DNA from: Sphingomonas sp.
Lineage (GTDB): Bacteria; Pseudomonadota; Alphaproteobacteria; Sphingomonadales; Sphingomonadaceae
DNA: 64,000 bases
Reading direction: 5' to 3'
NCBI GenBank assembly: GCA_002707985.1
Contig: PAOI01000024.1
Location: 11,018-75,017 of the forward strand
The translations under genes and the position numbers were made by a program. Of the stretch, positions 36,586-46,047 are shown piece by piece. The notes beneath the pieces were generated by a model that worked only from the letters and a program-made list of their open reading frames with translations, made no database searches and had not been told where the DNA came from. The stretch's first letter is position 1. Each line of letters opens with the position of its first letter.

Positions 36586-38349
36586 TCAGGCTACGCTCTC
36601 TTCGAACATCCCGCGCAGATCCTTTTTCAGGATCTTGCCATTGGCATTGCGCGGCAGCACCTCGTCAGTGAACTTGATCGCCACCGGCACCTTGAACGCG
36701 GCCAGATGCTGCCCCACCCATTGCTGCAATTCCTCGACGCTCGCCGATGTGCCGGGCTGAAGATGCACGACAGCGACCGGCTCCTCGCCCAGTGTCCGGT
36801 GCGGCATGCCGATCAGCGCGCAATCGGTCACTGCCGGGTGCGAATAAAGCACGTCCTCGACTTCGCTCGAATAGATATTCTCGCCGCCGCGGATGACGAT
36901 GTCCTTCGCGCGATCGACGATGTAGCAGAACCCTTCCTCGTCGAGCTTCGCCAGATCGCCGGTTCTCACCCAGCCGTCGACGAAGGTTTCGGCGCTCGCT
37001 TCCGGTTTGTTCCAATAGCATTTCACGATCATCGGCCCCTTGGCCCACAGCTCGCCGACTTCGCCGAGCGGCAATTCGCGCGTCCCGTCGGGCGACATGA
37101 TCTTCAGCTCCGCCACCGGCACGGGCGGGCCGCAGCTCGTCGGTCGGTTGAGATAATCCTCCGCCGAATGCTGCGTCACGGTCGCCATGGTTTCGGTCAT
37201 GCCCCAGCCATTGCCGGGCAGTGCCCCGAACTCCTCATAGATACGCTTGACCAGTTCCGGCGCGGACGGCGCCCCGCCATAGGAAATCGTGTCGAGCGAA
37301 GAGAGGTCGTATTTCCCGCGATCGGGATGTTCGAGCAGCTGCCATGCGATCGTCGGCACGCCGCCGGTAAACTGCACCTTCTCGCGCTCGATGATCTGCA
37401 TCGCTTCGACCGGGTCCCATTTGCGCATGAAGATCACCGTCGATCCCGTCACCACGCCGGGCACCAGCGCCGCGCTGCACGCCGTAACGTGGAACAGCGG
37501 GATCACCAGCAGCGACACCTTGGGCTCGGGCGTTTCCGGCGGCGTTTCGCCCCGGCGCAGCATCGCGCGCGCCGCCGTATATCCGGCCGACAGGATATTC
37601 GAACAGATGTTGCGATTGGTGCCGAGCGCGCCCTTGGACAGGCCGGTGGTGCCGCTGGTGTAGAAGATGGTGGCATCATCCTCCGGTCCCACGGCAACAT
37701 CGGGAAGCGGCATATCGTCCAGCCCCGCCCAGTCGTGCGGCGTGCCGATCAGCACTTCCAGACGGCTGAATTTGGGTTCCTCGATCGGATCGCGCGCCCG
37801 CGCGACGATCACCCGCTCCAGATCGGGCAGATTGTCATAATGCGGCAGCAACCGCTCATGCCGTTGCCCGTCCAGGATCGCGACCTTCGTCCCGGAATCG
37901 CTCAGGCCATATTCCAGCTCTTCGCCCACCCACCATGCGTTGAGCGGCACCACGATCGCGCCGAGGCTGGCCGCCGCGAAAAACGCCACCGGCCATTCGG
38001 GCAGGTTGCGCATCGCGATCGCCACCCGGTCGCCCTTGCGCACGCCCATCGCCCACAGGCGATTGGCAAGCTGAGTCGTCGCGCGCCAATTGGCTTCGTA
38101 TGTGACGCGTTCGTCCTGATAGATGGTGAAGACGCGATCGCCATGAGCGCGAATAGCCTGCGCCAGAAACCGCAGCGACGGTGGTGCGTTCTTCCAGACG
38201 CGAGTCGAAACGCCTCGAATGTCGGCGGTTTCCATCTCGAACTTCGCATCGGGGGCAGTTAGCAACGCCTCTGTCTGGGCGAGCGTCATGCGCGGCCAGG
38301 AGGGGTCTAGCGGCACTAGCGCTTGGGTGGTCAAAAATCCTCTCCGCAC
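36586..38349 (-). CDS. Acyl-CoA synthetase (AMP-forming)
   Basis: This protein of up to 587 residues activates a carboxylic acid to its CoA thioester through an acyl-AMP. Motifs are the ATP loop 'ATIFYTSGTTGLSKGALGT', 'GWGMTETMATVTQH', 'DGWVRTGDLAKLDEEGFCYIVDRAKDIVIRGGENIYSSEVE' and the catalytic Lys in 'LPRNANGKILKKDL'. The substrate is not clear; the neighbours suggest a fatty or branched carboxylic acid. The start is uncertain: the GTG at 38349, a TTG at 38334 with AGAGGA before it, or the ATG at 38289. It diverges from the serine-hydrolase/FadJ group. Confidence 0.9.
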   Translation of the reverse strand: MRRGFLTTQALVPLDPSWPRMTLAQTEALLTAPDAKFEMETADIRGVSTRVWKNAPPSLRFLAQAIRAHGDRVFTIYQDERVTYEANWRATTQLANRLWAMGVRKGDRVAIAMRNLPEWPVAFFAAASLGAIVVPLNAWWVGEELEYGLSDSGTKVAILDGQRHERLLPHYDNLPDLERVIVARARDPIEEPKFSRLEVLIGTPHDWAGLDDMPLPDVAVGPEDDATIFYTSGTTGLSKGALGTNRNICSNILSAGYTAARAMLRRGETPPETPEPKVSLLVIPLFHVTACSAALVPGVVTGSTVIFMRKWDPVEAMQIIEREKVQFTGGVPTIAWQLLEHPDRGKYDLSSLDTISYGGAPSAPELVKRIYEEFGALPGNGWGMTETMATVTQHSAEDYLNRPTSCGPPVPVAELKIMSPDGTRELPLGEVGELWAKGPMIVKCYWNKPEASAETFVDGWVRTGDLAKLDEEGFCYIVDRAKDIVIRGGENIYSSEVEDVLYSHPAVTDCALIGMPHRTLGEEPVAVVHLQPGTSASVEELQQWVGQHLAAFKVPVAIKFTDEVLPRNANGKILKKDLRGMFEESVA

Positions 38350-38491
38350 TCGGGTGTGTTGAATATCGGGTTTGGCGTTATCCGCTCTTTGCGCGCAACG
38401 TTACTGTTGATTTGCACCACTCTCAAGGCAATAGAAACCGCGAACCGGCAAAAGGCGCCGATTTGCTTTGTGACCTTTTCGAATAGGGGGT

Positions 38492-39724
38492 ATGGACCTG
38501 AACATGCAATTGGCAGCGCCCGAGTCTCATGGGTTCAGCAGTGTTCGGCTGACCCGGATCGATACCTTTCTGAAGGAACGCTATCTCGACACGGGGCGCC
38601 TTCCGCACGCCCAGCTGCTGATCGCGCGCCACGGTGAAATCGTCCATTTCTCGCATCAGGGCGCGGCGCGCGAAGGCGGCGACGCGATCGATGCAGGCTC
38701 GCTGTTCCGCATCGCTTCGATGACGAAGCCGATCACCTCGATCGCCTTCATGATGCTGGTCGAGGAAGGCAAGGTCGCGCTCGACACCCCCGTGGCCAGG
38801 GTGATTCCCGAACTCGCCGATGTCGGCGTCTATGCCGGTGGCGGCGCCGGCGTCCCGTTCGCGACCACGCCCCCTGCGCGGCCGATGCAGATGGTGGACC
38901 TGCTGCGCCACACATCGGGCCTGACCTACAGCTTTCAGAATCGCTCGAACGTCGACGCGGCCTATCGCGAGGGCAAGATCGAAAACTGGTGGGGCAATCT
39001 CGATCTCGACGAGTTTCTCGCCGCGCTCGGCAAAATCCCGCTCGAATTTTCGCCGGGCGAGGCATGGAATTATTCGGTGTCGACCGACGTGCTCGGCGCA
39101 GTCGTTCAACGTGTGGCCGGCATGCCGCTGGCCGAGTTCTTCCATACCCGCATCTTCGCGCCGCTCGGCATGGACGACACTTTCTTTCAGGTGCCGGAGG
39201 ACAAGCTTCACCGGCTGGTCGATTGCTACACGCTGCAACCGGGCAAGGGGCGCGTGATGTTCGATCGCGGCGCCGATTCCTTCTGGAGCAAGCCGCCCAC
39301 GCTGGTTTCCGGCGGCGGCGGCCTCGTTTCCTCCTCGCTCGATTATCATCGTTTCTGCCGCATGTGCCTCGATGGCGGGGAACTCGACGGCGCGCGGATC
39401 GTCGGTCGCAAGACGATCGATCTGATGACTGCGAACCATCTGCCCGGCGGATCGGACCTGACGGCGATGTCGCAATCGCTGTTCAGCGAAGCCACCAATG
39501 CCGGCACCGGCTTCGGGCTTGGCTTCGCGGTGACGGTCGATCCGGCGCGCTCGCTGATTCAGGGAAGCGCGGGCGAATATTATTGGGGCGGCATGTTCGC
39601 GACTGCGTTCTTCATCGATCCGGTCGAGGAGATGCACATGGTGTTCATGACCCAGGTTTCGCCCTCGATGGCCTTCCCCATCCGGCGCGAACTCAAAACG
39701 CTCATCTATTCGGCGCTCACCTGA
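38492..39724 (+). CDS. Serine hydrolase of the beta-lactamase/EstB esterase family
   Basis: This 410-residue protein has the class C beta-lactamase fold. The SxxK motif is 'SMTK' at Ser 76-Lys 79, the second motif is 'YSVSTDVLG' (YSV in place of YxN), and the third box is '[14 protein letters not shown]' (WGG in place of KTG). This pattern fits EstB-type esterases or lactone/ester hydrolases rather than true beta-lactamases. There is no signal peptide, so it should be cytoplasmic, where it could release a carboxylic acid for the neighbouring acyl-CoA enzymes. It is followed 38 bp later by the FadJ-type gene. Confidence 0.87.
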   Translation: MDLNMQLAAPESHGFSSVRLTRIDTFLKERYLDTGRLPHAQLLIARHGEIVHFSHQGAAREGGDAIDAGSLFRIASMTKPITSIAFMMLVEEGKVALDTPVARVIPELADVGVYAGGGAGVPFATTPPARPMQMVDLLRHTSGLTYSFQNRSNVDAAYREGKIENWWGNLDLDEFLAALGKIPLEFSPGEAWNYSVSTDVLGAVVQRVAGMPLAEFFHTRIFAPLGMDDTFFQVPEDKLHRLVDCYTLQPGKGRVMFDRGADSFWSKPPTLVSGGGGLVSSSLDYHRFCRMCLDGGELDGARIVGRKTIDLMTANHLPGGSDLTAMSQSLFSEATNAGTGFGLGFAVTVDPARSLIQGSAGEYYWGGMFATAFFIDPVEEMHMVFMTQVSPSMAFPIRRELKTLIYSALT

Positions 39725-39762
39725 ACGCGCGCCGCACAACAGACCACAGGAGAAAGCTACCA

Positions 39763-41787
39763 ATGTCCGTTATCACCACCGAACGTCACGGCGACGTCCT
39801 CGTCATCACGTCGGATAATCCACCGGTCAACGCCCTCGGCCATGCCGTACGCCTCGGCCTGCAGGAAGGGATTGAGGAAGCCGCAGGCGACGACAGCGTC
39901 AAGGCCGTCGTGATCGCGTGCAGGGGCCGCACCTTCTTCGCCGGAGCCGACATCACCGAATTTTCCAAGGGCATGAAGGAACCCGGTCTGCCGACCGTTG
40001 TCGATGCGATCGAAGCGCTCGACAAGCCGGTCATCGCCGCGATCCATGGTACCGCGCTGGGCGGCGGCTGCGAAGTCGCGCTTGCCTGCCATTATCGCAT
40101 CGGCGTTCCCTCGGCGAAAATGGGCCTGCCCGAAGTCAAGCTCGGCATCCTGCCGGGCGCGGGCGGCACCCAGCGCCTGCCGCGTGTCGTCGGCATCCCT
40201 GCCGCGCTCGGCATGATGACCGGCGGATCGCCGATCTCTGCCAAACAGGCAAAGGAAGCCGGTCTGCTCGATCGCCTCGCCGGGGAAGACAGCCTGCTTC
40301 AGGACGCCATCGCCTTCGCCAATGAAGTCGCCGACACCCGTCCCCTGCCCCGCACCAGCGAGCGCAAGGTCGAAGGCAATGACGCCATGTTCGAGGAATT
40401 CAAGGCCGCGAACGCACGCAAGATGCGCGGCTATGAAGCGCCCTATGAAATCATCGACGTCGTCCAGTCGACCTGGGACAAGCCCTATGCCGAGGGCGTG
40501 CAGCGCGAACGCCAGGGCTTCATGAAACTGATCATGGGCACCCAATCGGCGGGCCTGCGCCACGTATTCTTCGCCGAGCGCAAGGCGTCGAAGATCGACG
40601 ACGTTCCCGAGGACATCAAGCTGCGCGACATCAAGCGCGTCGGCGTGATCGGCGCCGGGACGATGGGCGGCGGCATTTCGATGAACTTCCTGTCCGCCGG
40701 CATCCCGGTGACCATCGTCGAGATGCAGCAGGAAGCGCTGGATCGCGGCGTCGGCATCATGCGCAAAAATTACGAGAGCACTGCGAAGAAGGGCCGGATC
40801 ACGCAGGATCAGGTCGAAGCCGCGATGGGCGCGCTCACTCCGACGCTCAGCATGGACGATCTGGCCGATTGCGACCTCATCATCGAAGCCGTTTATGAAA
40901 GCATGGACGTCAAGAAGGACGTTTTCGGCAAGCTCGACAAGATCGCAAAGCCGGGCGCAATCCTCGCGTCGAACACCAGCTATCTCTCGATCGACGAGAT
41001 TGCCGCTTCGACCAGTCGTCCGGGCGATGTTGTCGGCATGCACTTCTTCTCGCCCGCCAATGTGATGAAGCTGCTCGAAGTCGTGCGCGGCGAAAAGACG
41101 GACAAGGACGTGCTCGCCACCGTCATGGCGCTGTCGAAGAAGATCCGGAAAGTCGCCGTGGTTTCGGGCGTCTGCTACGGCTTTATCGGCAATCGCATGC
41201 TGATCCCGCGCCAGATGGAAGCGCAAAAGCTGCTGATGGAAGGCGCCACCCCGTCGCAGGTCGACAAGGTCCACACCGATTTCGGCATGCCGATGGGCCC
41301 CTTCCAGATGGCCGATCTCGCCGGCGTCGATATCGGCTGGCACCGCGATCCCAGCCGGATCGAGAATATCCGCGACGCGCTCTGCGCCGAGGATCGCTGG
41401 GGCCAGAAAAAGGGCGCGGGCTTTTACGATTATGACGAAAAGCGTCAGCCCTCGCCCAGCCCGCGCGTCGCCGAAATCATCGAGGATTTCCGAAAGAAGA
41501 CCGGCGCTGAGCAGCATGACGTGACCGACGAGGAAATCGTCGCCCGCACGCTCTATCCGATGGTCAGCGAAGGCGCGAAGATCCTTGCCGAAGGCATCGC
41601 CCAGCGCGCGTCCGACATCGATGTCGTCTGGATCTACGGCTATGGCTGGCCTCCCTATCGCGGCGGCCCGATGTTCTGGGCGGACACGATCGGCGCGAAG
41701 ACGGTGGTCGAGGGCCTTGAGAAATACGGCCTCGAAGTCGCCCCGCTGCTCCGCGAAAAAGCGGAAAAGGGCGAACGGTTCAACTAA
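39763..41787 (+). CDS. fadJ: Bifunctional enoyl-CoA hydratase / 3-hydroxyacyl-CoA dehydrogenase (FadJ type)
   Basis: This 674-residue multifunctional beta-oxidation enzyme has an N-terminal crotonase domain ('[10 protein letters not shown]', '[20 protein letters not shown]', '[23 protein letters not shown]') and a C-terminal dehydrogenase with NAD motif '[21 protein letters not shown]' and '[21 protein letters not shown]'. The ORF track merges it with a false 258-residue extension; the ATG giving '[12 protein letters not shown]' follows AGGAGAAAG. No thiolase gene is nearby, so the partner for the last step must be elsewhere. Confidence 0.93.
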   Translation: MSVITTERHGDVLVITSDNPPVNALGHAVRLGLQEGIEEAAGDDSVKAVVIACRGRTFFAGADITEFSKGMKEPGLPTVVDAIEALDKPVIAAIHGTALGGGCEVALACHYRIGVPSAKMGLPEVKLGILPGAGGTQRLPRVVGIPAALGMMTGGSPISAKQAKEAGLLDRLAGEDSLLQDAIAFANEVADTRPLPRTSERKVEGNDAMFEEFKAANARKMRGYEAPYEIIDVVQSTWDKPYAEGVQRERQGFMKLIMGTQSAGLRHVFFAERKASKIDDVPEDIKLRDIKRVGVIGAGTMGGGISMNFLSAGIPVTIVEMQQEALDRGVGIMRKNYESTAKKGRITQDQVEAAMGALTPTLSMDDLADCDLIIEAVYESMDVKKDVFGKLDKIAKPGAILASNTSYLSIDEIAASTSRPGDVVGMHFFSPANVMKLLEVVRGEKTDKDVLATVMALSKKIRKVAVVSGVCYGFIGNRMLIPRQMEAQKLLMEGATPSQVDKVHTDFGMPMGPFQMADLAGVDIGWHRDPSRIENIRDALCAEDRWGQKKGAGFYDYDEKRQPSPSPRVAEIIEDFRKKTGAEQHDVTDEEIVARTLYPMVSEGAKILAEGIAQRASDIDVVWIYGYGWPPYRGGPMFWADTIGAKTVVEGLEKYGLEVAPLLREKAEKGERFN

Positions 41788-41797
41788 AGCGGACTCT

Positions 41798-41822
41798 CCC
41801 TCTCCCCTTTTTGGGGAGAGGG
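41798..41822 (+). terminator. Hairpin terminator / REP-like element after fadJ
   Basis: CCCTCTCCCC and GGGGAGAGGG form a perfect 10-bp stem with a five-T loop, 10 bp after the fadJ stop. The context 'GGCTGGGAGAGAGG' following it is typical of the dispersed GC-rich repeats. It probably ends or stabilises the fadJ transcript. Confidence 0.65.
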
Positions 41823-41847
41823 CTGGGAGAGAGGAAGCGCCGCGCAG

Positions 41848-42057
41848 ATGCTGTTCATGATTTCAAGATCGGCCGTGCACTTTGCGGTCATCCTTGCCGC
41901 CCTGATGCTTTCGGAGCATTTTTTGGGGGGACTGAGTCACATCGCTCGAATGAGCATAGTCGCATTGGTCGGCTTGGTAACAATACCCTTCATCTATCGG
42001 CGCTGGTTCGACCGTGATCGCGGGGATTTGGTCGTTAGCTCTGATGACGCCGAGTGA
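41848..42057 (+). CDS. Possible 69-residue membrane protein
   Basis: The frame encodes 'MLFMISRSAVHFAVILAALM' and a second hydrophobic stretch 'MSIVALVGLVTIPFIYRRWF', then an acidic tail. It has two predicted helices. GGAAG lies nine bases upstream of the ATG. The DNA is visibly less GC-rich than the flanking genes. No family was recognised. It could be real or fortuitous; the open frame is short and there is no overlap with neighbours to support it. Confidence 0.45.
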   Translation: MLFMISRSAVHFAVILAALMLSEHFLGGLSHIARMSIVALVGLVTIPFIYRRWFDRDRGDLVVSSDDAE

Positions 42058-42115
42058 ATGCTGCAAATTCTGATGCGCTCGTGTCTCTATCGGTGGATAG
42101 AGAAAGGAGAGGAAA

Positions 42116-43297
42116 GTGATCGACAACCTGGAAACCTTTCGCGCCGAAACGCGCGCATGGCTTGAGGCAAATTGCCCGCCCGAAATGCGGCAGCCGATGC
42201 GCAGCGAAAAAGACGCCAATTGGGGCGGCCGCAAGGCGGTGTACCAGCCGGGGCAGAAGGAATGGATGGACGCGATGGCCAGCCGCGGCTGGACCGTGCC
42301 CGACTGGCCCAAAGCCTATGGCGGCGGAGGCCTGTCACCCGCCGAAACCAAGATATTGCGCGAGGAAATGGCCAAGCTCGGCTGTCGCAATCCGCTCAAC
42401 AGCTTCGGCATCTCGATGCTCGGCCCGGCACTGCTCAAATATGGCACCGAGGAACAGAAGCTCGAACATCTGCCCAAAATCGCACGCGGCGAAATCCGCT
42501 GGTGCCAGGGCTATTCCGAACCCAATGCCGGATCGGACCTCGCCGGCCTCGCCACCTCTGCCGAGGACAAGGGCGATCATTTCCTCGTCAACGGGCAAAA
42601 GGTCTGGACCAGCTATGCCGATCAGGCAGACTGGATCTTCTGCCTCGTCCGCACCGACAAGACGAACAAGCATCGCGGCATCAGCTTTGTCCTGTTCGAC
42701 ATGGAAACGCCGGGCGTTTCGACCCGGCCGATCCTGCTGATTTCGGGCTATTCCCCCTTCTGCGAAACCTTTTTCGACGATGTGAAGGTGCCCAAGGAAA
42801 ATCTGGTCGGCGAGCTTAATCGCGGCTGGGACGTCGCCAAATATCTGCTCGGCCATGAGCGCGAGATGATCTCCGGCATGGGCGGCGAAAGCGGCAATCG
42901 CGCGCTTCACGCGCTTGCCCGCGACAAGACCGGGCTGGATGGCGAAGGCCGCCTCGCCGATCCGCTGCTCCGCGCGCAGATGGCGCTCTATGAAGTGCGC
43001 AGCCGCGCGTTCAAGGCGATGTCCGAAAAGTTCATGGACGAACTCAAGGCGGGTCGCGCGCATCCCGCCCAGCCGAGCATGATGAAATATTACGGCACCG
43101 AGCTGAACAAGACCCGCAACGAGCTGATGATGGCGGCGGGCGGGTCGGACCTGCTCGAATGGGAAAGTGACGCATCAAACGGCGGCGCGGCGGCGCGCGC
43201 ATGGCTGCGCACCAAGGCCAATTCGATCGAAGGCGGGACGAGCGAGATTCAGCTCAACATCATCGCCAAACGCATCCTAGACCTGCCGGGCGCCTGA
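42116..43297 (+). CDS. Acyl-CoA dehydrogenase with catalytic glutamate
   Basis: This 393-residue flavoprotein dehydrogenates an acyl-CoA thioester. FAD-binding features include 'RWCQGYSEPNAGSDLAGL', 'NGQKVWTSYADQADWIFCLVRT' and the C-terminal 'SIEGGTSEIQLNIIAKRIL', with the catalytic Glu in the usual C-terminal position. The start is GTG with AAAGGAG seven bases upstream. The downstream gene encodes a second dehydrogenase lacking this Glu, a pattern known from heteromeric alpha2-beta2 acyl-CoA dehydrogenases. Confidence 0.92.
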   Translation: MIDNLETFRAETRAWLEANCPPEMRQPMRSEKDANWGGRKAVYQPGQKEWMDAMASRGWTVPDWPKAYGGGGLSPAETKILREEMAKLGCRNPLNSFGISMLGPALLKYGTEEQKLEHLPKIARGEIRWCQGYSEPNAGSDLAGLATSAEDKGDHFLVNGQKVWTSYADQADWIFCLVRTDKTNKHRGISFVLFDMETPGVSTRPILLISGYSPFCETFFDDVKVPKENLVGELNRGWDVAKYLLGHEREMISGMGGESGNRALHALARDKTGLDGEGRLADPLLRAQMALYEVRSRAFKAMSEKFMDELKAGRAHPAQPSMMKYYGTELNKTRNELMMAAGGSDLLEWESDASNGGAAARAWLRTKANSIEGGTSEIQLNIIAKRILDLPGA

Positions 43298-43437
43298 GCC
43301 GTCGCCCCTGCTCAGGCAGGGGCCCATGGCTCCAACATATCGCGAACCAGCTGACACTATCCTGTTCAATCACCGTCAACCGGTTCCGCAAACTACACAG
43401 AAATAGGCCCCGTACAGGGGCGACGGAGTGAGAAAAA

Positions 43438-44550
43438 ATGCCTCTCTTCCTCGATGACGAACAGACGATGCTGCGCGACACCGCGCGCGATTTCGTGTCC
43501 GAACAAATGCCCGTCGCCCATATGCGCAAGCTGCGCGACGACAAAAGCGCCGACGGATTTTCGCGCGACCACTGGAAGTCCTTCGCCGAAATGGGCTTCA
43601 CCGGCATCCTGATTCCAGAGGGTGATGGCGGCCTCGGCCTCGGCCATGTCGAAGCCGGCGTGGTGCTGGAAGAGATCGGGCGCAACCTGTCCCCCTCGCC
43701 CTTTCTCACCACTGCCGTCGCAGCGGTCGAGGCGCTCAGGGGCTCGGCGCAACGCGAACGCTGGTTCCCCGGCATCATCGCCGGCGAAACCGTCGCCGCG
43801 CTCGCGATCGACGAAAAGCCCAAGCATAACGGCAAGGTCGCGATGCAGGCGCGCCGCGCGGGCAATGGCTATCGCCTGTCGGGTGCCAAGCAATTCGTGA
43901 CGCACGGCCATGTCGCCGACCTGCTGATCGTCGCCGCGCATGTCGAAGAGAATGCGGATGTCACGCTCTTCGCCGTCCCCGCGGGCACCGCCGGCGTCAC
44001 CGCCACGCCCGAGCGGCTGACCGATGCCAGCATCGCCGCGCGCGTGCAGTTCGATGATGTTCAGCTCGATGGCGACGCTGTGATCGGCGGCGAGGATGGC
44101 GGCGAGGCCTATGCCCGGCTGCTCGACGCCGCGCGCATCGGCGCTTCGGCGGAAATGCTCGGCGTCGGCGGCGGCGCGATGGACATGACCATGTCCTATC
44201 TCAAGGACCGCAAGCAGTTCGGCGTCGCGATCGGCAGCTTTCAGGCGCTGCAACACCGCGCCGCACATCTCTATTCCGAACTCGAAGTCGCCCGCGCCGC
44301 CGTGCTCAAGGCGCAGCAGCTGCTCGACACCGGATCGGAGGAAGCGGCGATGGCCGCTGCTGTCGCCAAGGCGATGACCGGCCTTGCCACCACGCTGGCG
44401 GTGCAGGAAGGCGTCCAGATGCATGGCGGCATCGGCATGACCGACGAACATGACATCGGCTTTTACATGAAGCGCGGTCGCGTGCTGGCAGAGATGTTCG
44501 GCGACACCAATTTCCACGCCGACGCGGTGGCGCGGATGGCCGGCTTTTAG
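43438..44550 (+). CDS. Acyl-CoA dehydrogenase, probable non-catalytic partner subunit
   Basis: This 370-residue protein has the acyl-CoA dehydrogenase fold ('PLFLDDEQTMLRDTARDFVS' at the N-terminus, 'YLKDRKQFGVAIGSFQALQHR', 'VQEGVQMHGGIGMTDEHDIGFYMKR'). Where active enzymes have (Y/I)EGTxxIQ, this one ends 'LAEMFGDTNFHADAVARMAG', so the usual catalytic Glu is missing. This fits the second subunit of FadE28/FadE29 or ChsE1/ChsE2-type heterotetramers, with the 42116 product as partner. The 140-bp gap between the two genes is longer than in typical pairs, so the pairing is an inference. Confidence 0.88.
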   Translation: MPLFLDDEQTMLRDTARDFVSEQMPVAHMRKLRDDKSADGFSRDHWKSFAEMGFTGILIPEGDGGLGLGHVEAGVVLEEIGRNLSPSPFLTTAVAAVEALRGSAQRERWFPGIIAGETVAALAIDEKPKHNGKVAMQARRAGNGYRLSGAKQFVTHGHVADLLIVAAHVEENADVTLFAVPAGTAGVTATPERLTDASIAARVQFDDVQLDGDAVIGGEDGGEAYARLLDAARIGASAEMLGVGGGAMDMTMSYLKDRKQFGVAIGSFQALQHRAAHLYSELEVARAAVLKAQQLLDTGSEEAAMAAAVAKAMTGLATTLAVQEGVQMHGGIGMTDEHDIGFYMKRGRVLAEMFGDTNFHADAVARMAGF

Positions 44551-44655
44551 GCAGCCGGCCATGGCCTCATGCCGCCATTTGCGACCATGATCGGCCCTCG
44601 ACATCCCCGCTGACGAAACTTGCCAGCCGCCACCGGTTGTAACATTGGATCCGGC

Positions 44656-45558
44656 ATGACTGACCATCCCACCCGCGCAACCACGCCCGAACAGCTCGTC
44701 CAGCAGCTGGTGACATTGCTCGATGTCGAGGAAATCGACCGCGACCTCTATCGCGGCAGCCGCCAGCCCGGCGGCGTCGGTCGCGTGTTCGGCGGCCAGG
44801 TGATCGCGCAGGCGCTTCAGTCGGCCCAACGTTCGGTGGAGGGCAAGACCGCCCATTCGCTCCACGCCTATTTCATGCGGCCCGGCGATGAGGATTATCC
44901 GATCATCTATCGCGTCGTTCGCGATTTCGATGGCGGCAGCTTCGCCAATCGCCGCATCATCGCGTTGCAGCGGGGTCAGCCGATCCTCAACATGATCGCA
45001 TCGTTCCAGCGGCCGGAGGACGGGCTGCGCCATCAGGACGCGATGCCCGATGTGCCGCCTCCCGAAGACCTGCGTTCGGAAAATGAAGTGCGGAAGGAAT
45101 ATTCCACCGAAATTCCCGAAAAATTTCGTCCCTTCTTCCTGCGCGAACGTCCGATCGAAATCCGTCCCTGCGATCCGCGCTACTGGATGCACCCGGAACC
45201 GCGCCCGGCGGTACAGAGCAGCTGGTTCCGGCTCGTCGGCACGGCGCCGGACGATCCCGCGCTGCATCGCGCCATCCTCGCCTATGCGTCCGACATGGCG
45301 TTGCTGGGCACGTCGATGCTGCCGCATGGCGTCAACTGGCTGACCACCCGGATGCAGACGGCCAGCCTCGATCATGCGGTCTGGCTGCATGAGGATTTTC
45401 GCGCGGACGAATGGCTGCTCTATCATTGCGACAGTCCCTGGGCGGGTCATGGTCGCGGCTTCAATCGCGGCCAGATCTTCACGCAGGACGGGCGGCTCGT
45501 CGCCAGCACCAGTCAGGAAGGGCTGATCCGCCTGCGCGACAAACCGGCAAAGGACTGA
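44656..45558 (+). CDS. tesB: Acyl-CoA thioesterase II
   Basis: This 300-residue double hot-dog thioesterase hydrolyses acyl-CoAs. It has 'VEEIDRDLYRGSRQPGGVGRVFGGQVIAQALQSAQRSV' and 'HSLHAYFMRPGDEDYPIIYRV' in the first domain, and 'SLDHAVWLHEDFRADEWLLYHCDSPWAGHGRGFNRGQIF' with the catalytic Asp/Gln/Thr framework in the second. The ORF-track start is 12 codons early; the ATG giving 'MTDHPTRATTPEQLV' is preferred. It follows the two acyl-CoA dehydrogenases. Confidence 0.93.
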   Translation: MTDHPTRATTPEQLVQQLVTLLDVEEIDRDLYRGSRQPGGVGRVFGGQVIAQALQSAQRSVEGKTAHSLHAYFMRPGDEDYPIIYRVVRDFDGGSFANRRIIALQRGQPILNMIASFQRPEDGLRHQDAMPDVPPPEDLRSENEVRKEYSTEIPEKFRPFFLRERPIEIRPCDPRYWMHPEPRPAVQSSWFRLVGTAPDDPALHRAILAYASDMALLGTSMLPHGVNWLTTRMQTASLDHAVWLHEDFRADEWLLYHCDSPWAGHGRGFNRGQIFTQDGRLVASTSQEGLIRLRDKPAKD

Positions 45559-45633
45559 AGGCGCGCGGGGAACGCAGCCGCGATCGGGGCGTTGCCAAAG
45601 GCATCCTGTCCCGAATGCCACGGAAGGCTCCCG

Positions 45634-46032
45634 ATGCTCTTCGCCCTGCTGATGCTTGCCCTGCCGCAAGACGCTTTGCTCGCCGAAACGTCCATGTTCG
45701 ACGCGACCGAAGTTGCCGAACGGCTCGACGTCACCAGCTTTCCCAATTCGATCGGCCCGCGTCGCGAAGCGGACAAGCATCGGTTCGCCGATTACGGCTT
45801 TACCGAAATTGCGGACGATGCCGGTACGGCAGAGCTGACCAGCGCCGACGGCGAATGGGTATTCCGTATCCGCGTGCTCGGCGCGAGTGGAGACACGATC
45901 CGCATCTGCGTGCTCGATCGCGCTCTTAACGGCGGCAGTTATTTCACTGTGAAACCAGTGGAAATTTCCGAAGGTGACGATGGCCTGTTCCATGCGACGG
46001 GGCGCGAAATCACCTCGCCGGATTGCCAGTAA
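45634..46032 (+). CDS. Small exported protein of unknown function
   Basis: This 132-residue protein has a short signal peptide ('MLFALLMLALPQDALLAETS'). The ATG is chosen because GGAAGG lies seven bases upstream, and it replaces an earlier TTG in the ORF track. The mature part has two cysteines ('IRICVLDR' and the C-terminal 'SPDCQ'). It is convergent with the gene at 46048. No family was recognised, and its link to tesB is only positional. Confidence 0.7.
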   Translation: MLFALLMLALPQDALLAETSMFDATEVAERLDVTSFPNSIGPRREADKHRFADYGFTEIADDAGTAELTSADGEWVFRIRVLGASGDTIRICVLDRALNGGSYFTVKPVEISEGDDGLFHATGREITSPDCQ

Positions 46033-46047
46033 GAAAGCCTCCGCCGC

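Noticed and set aside
38492-39724. Beta-lactamase conferring antibiotic resistance
   Set aside because: There is no signal peptide, and the second and third active-site boxes are YSV and WGG rather than YxN and KTG, so an EstB-like esterase is more likely.
38989-41787. Apparent 932-residue fusion of an N-terminal unknown domain to FadJ
   Set aside because: The first 258 codons are a shadow frame of the serine hydrolase gene. A proper ribosome binding site and ATG at 39763 give the normal 674-residue enzyme.
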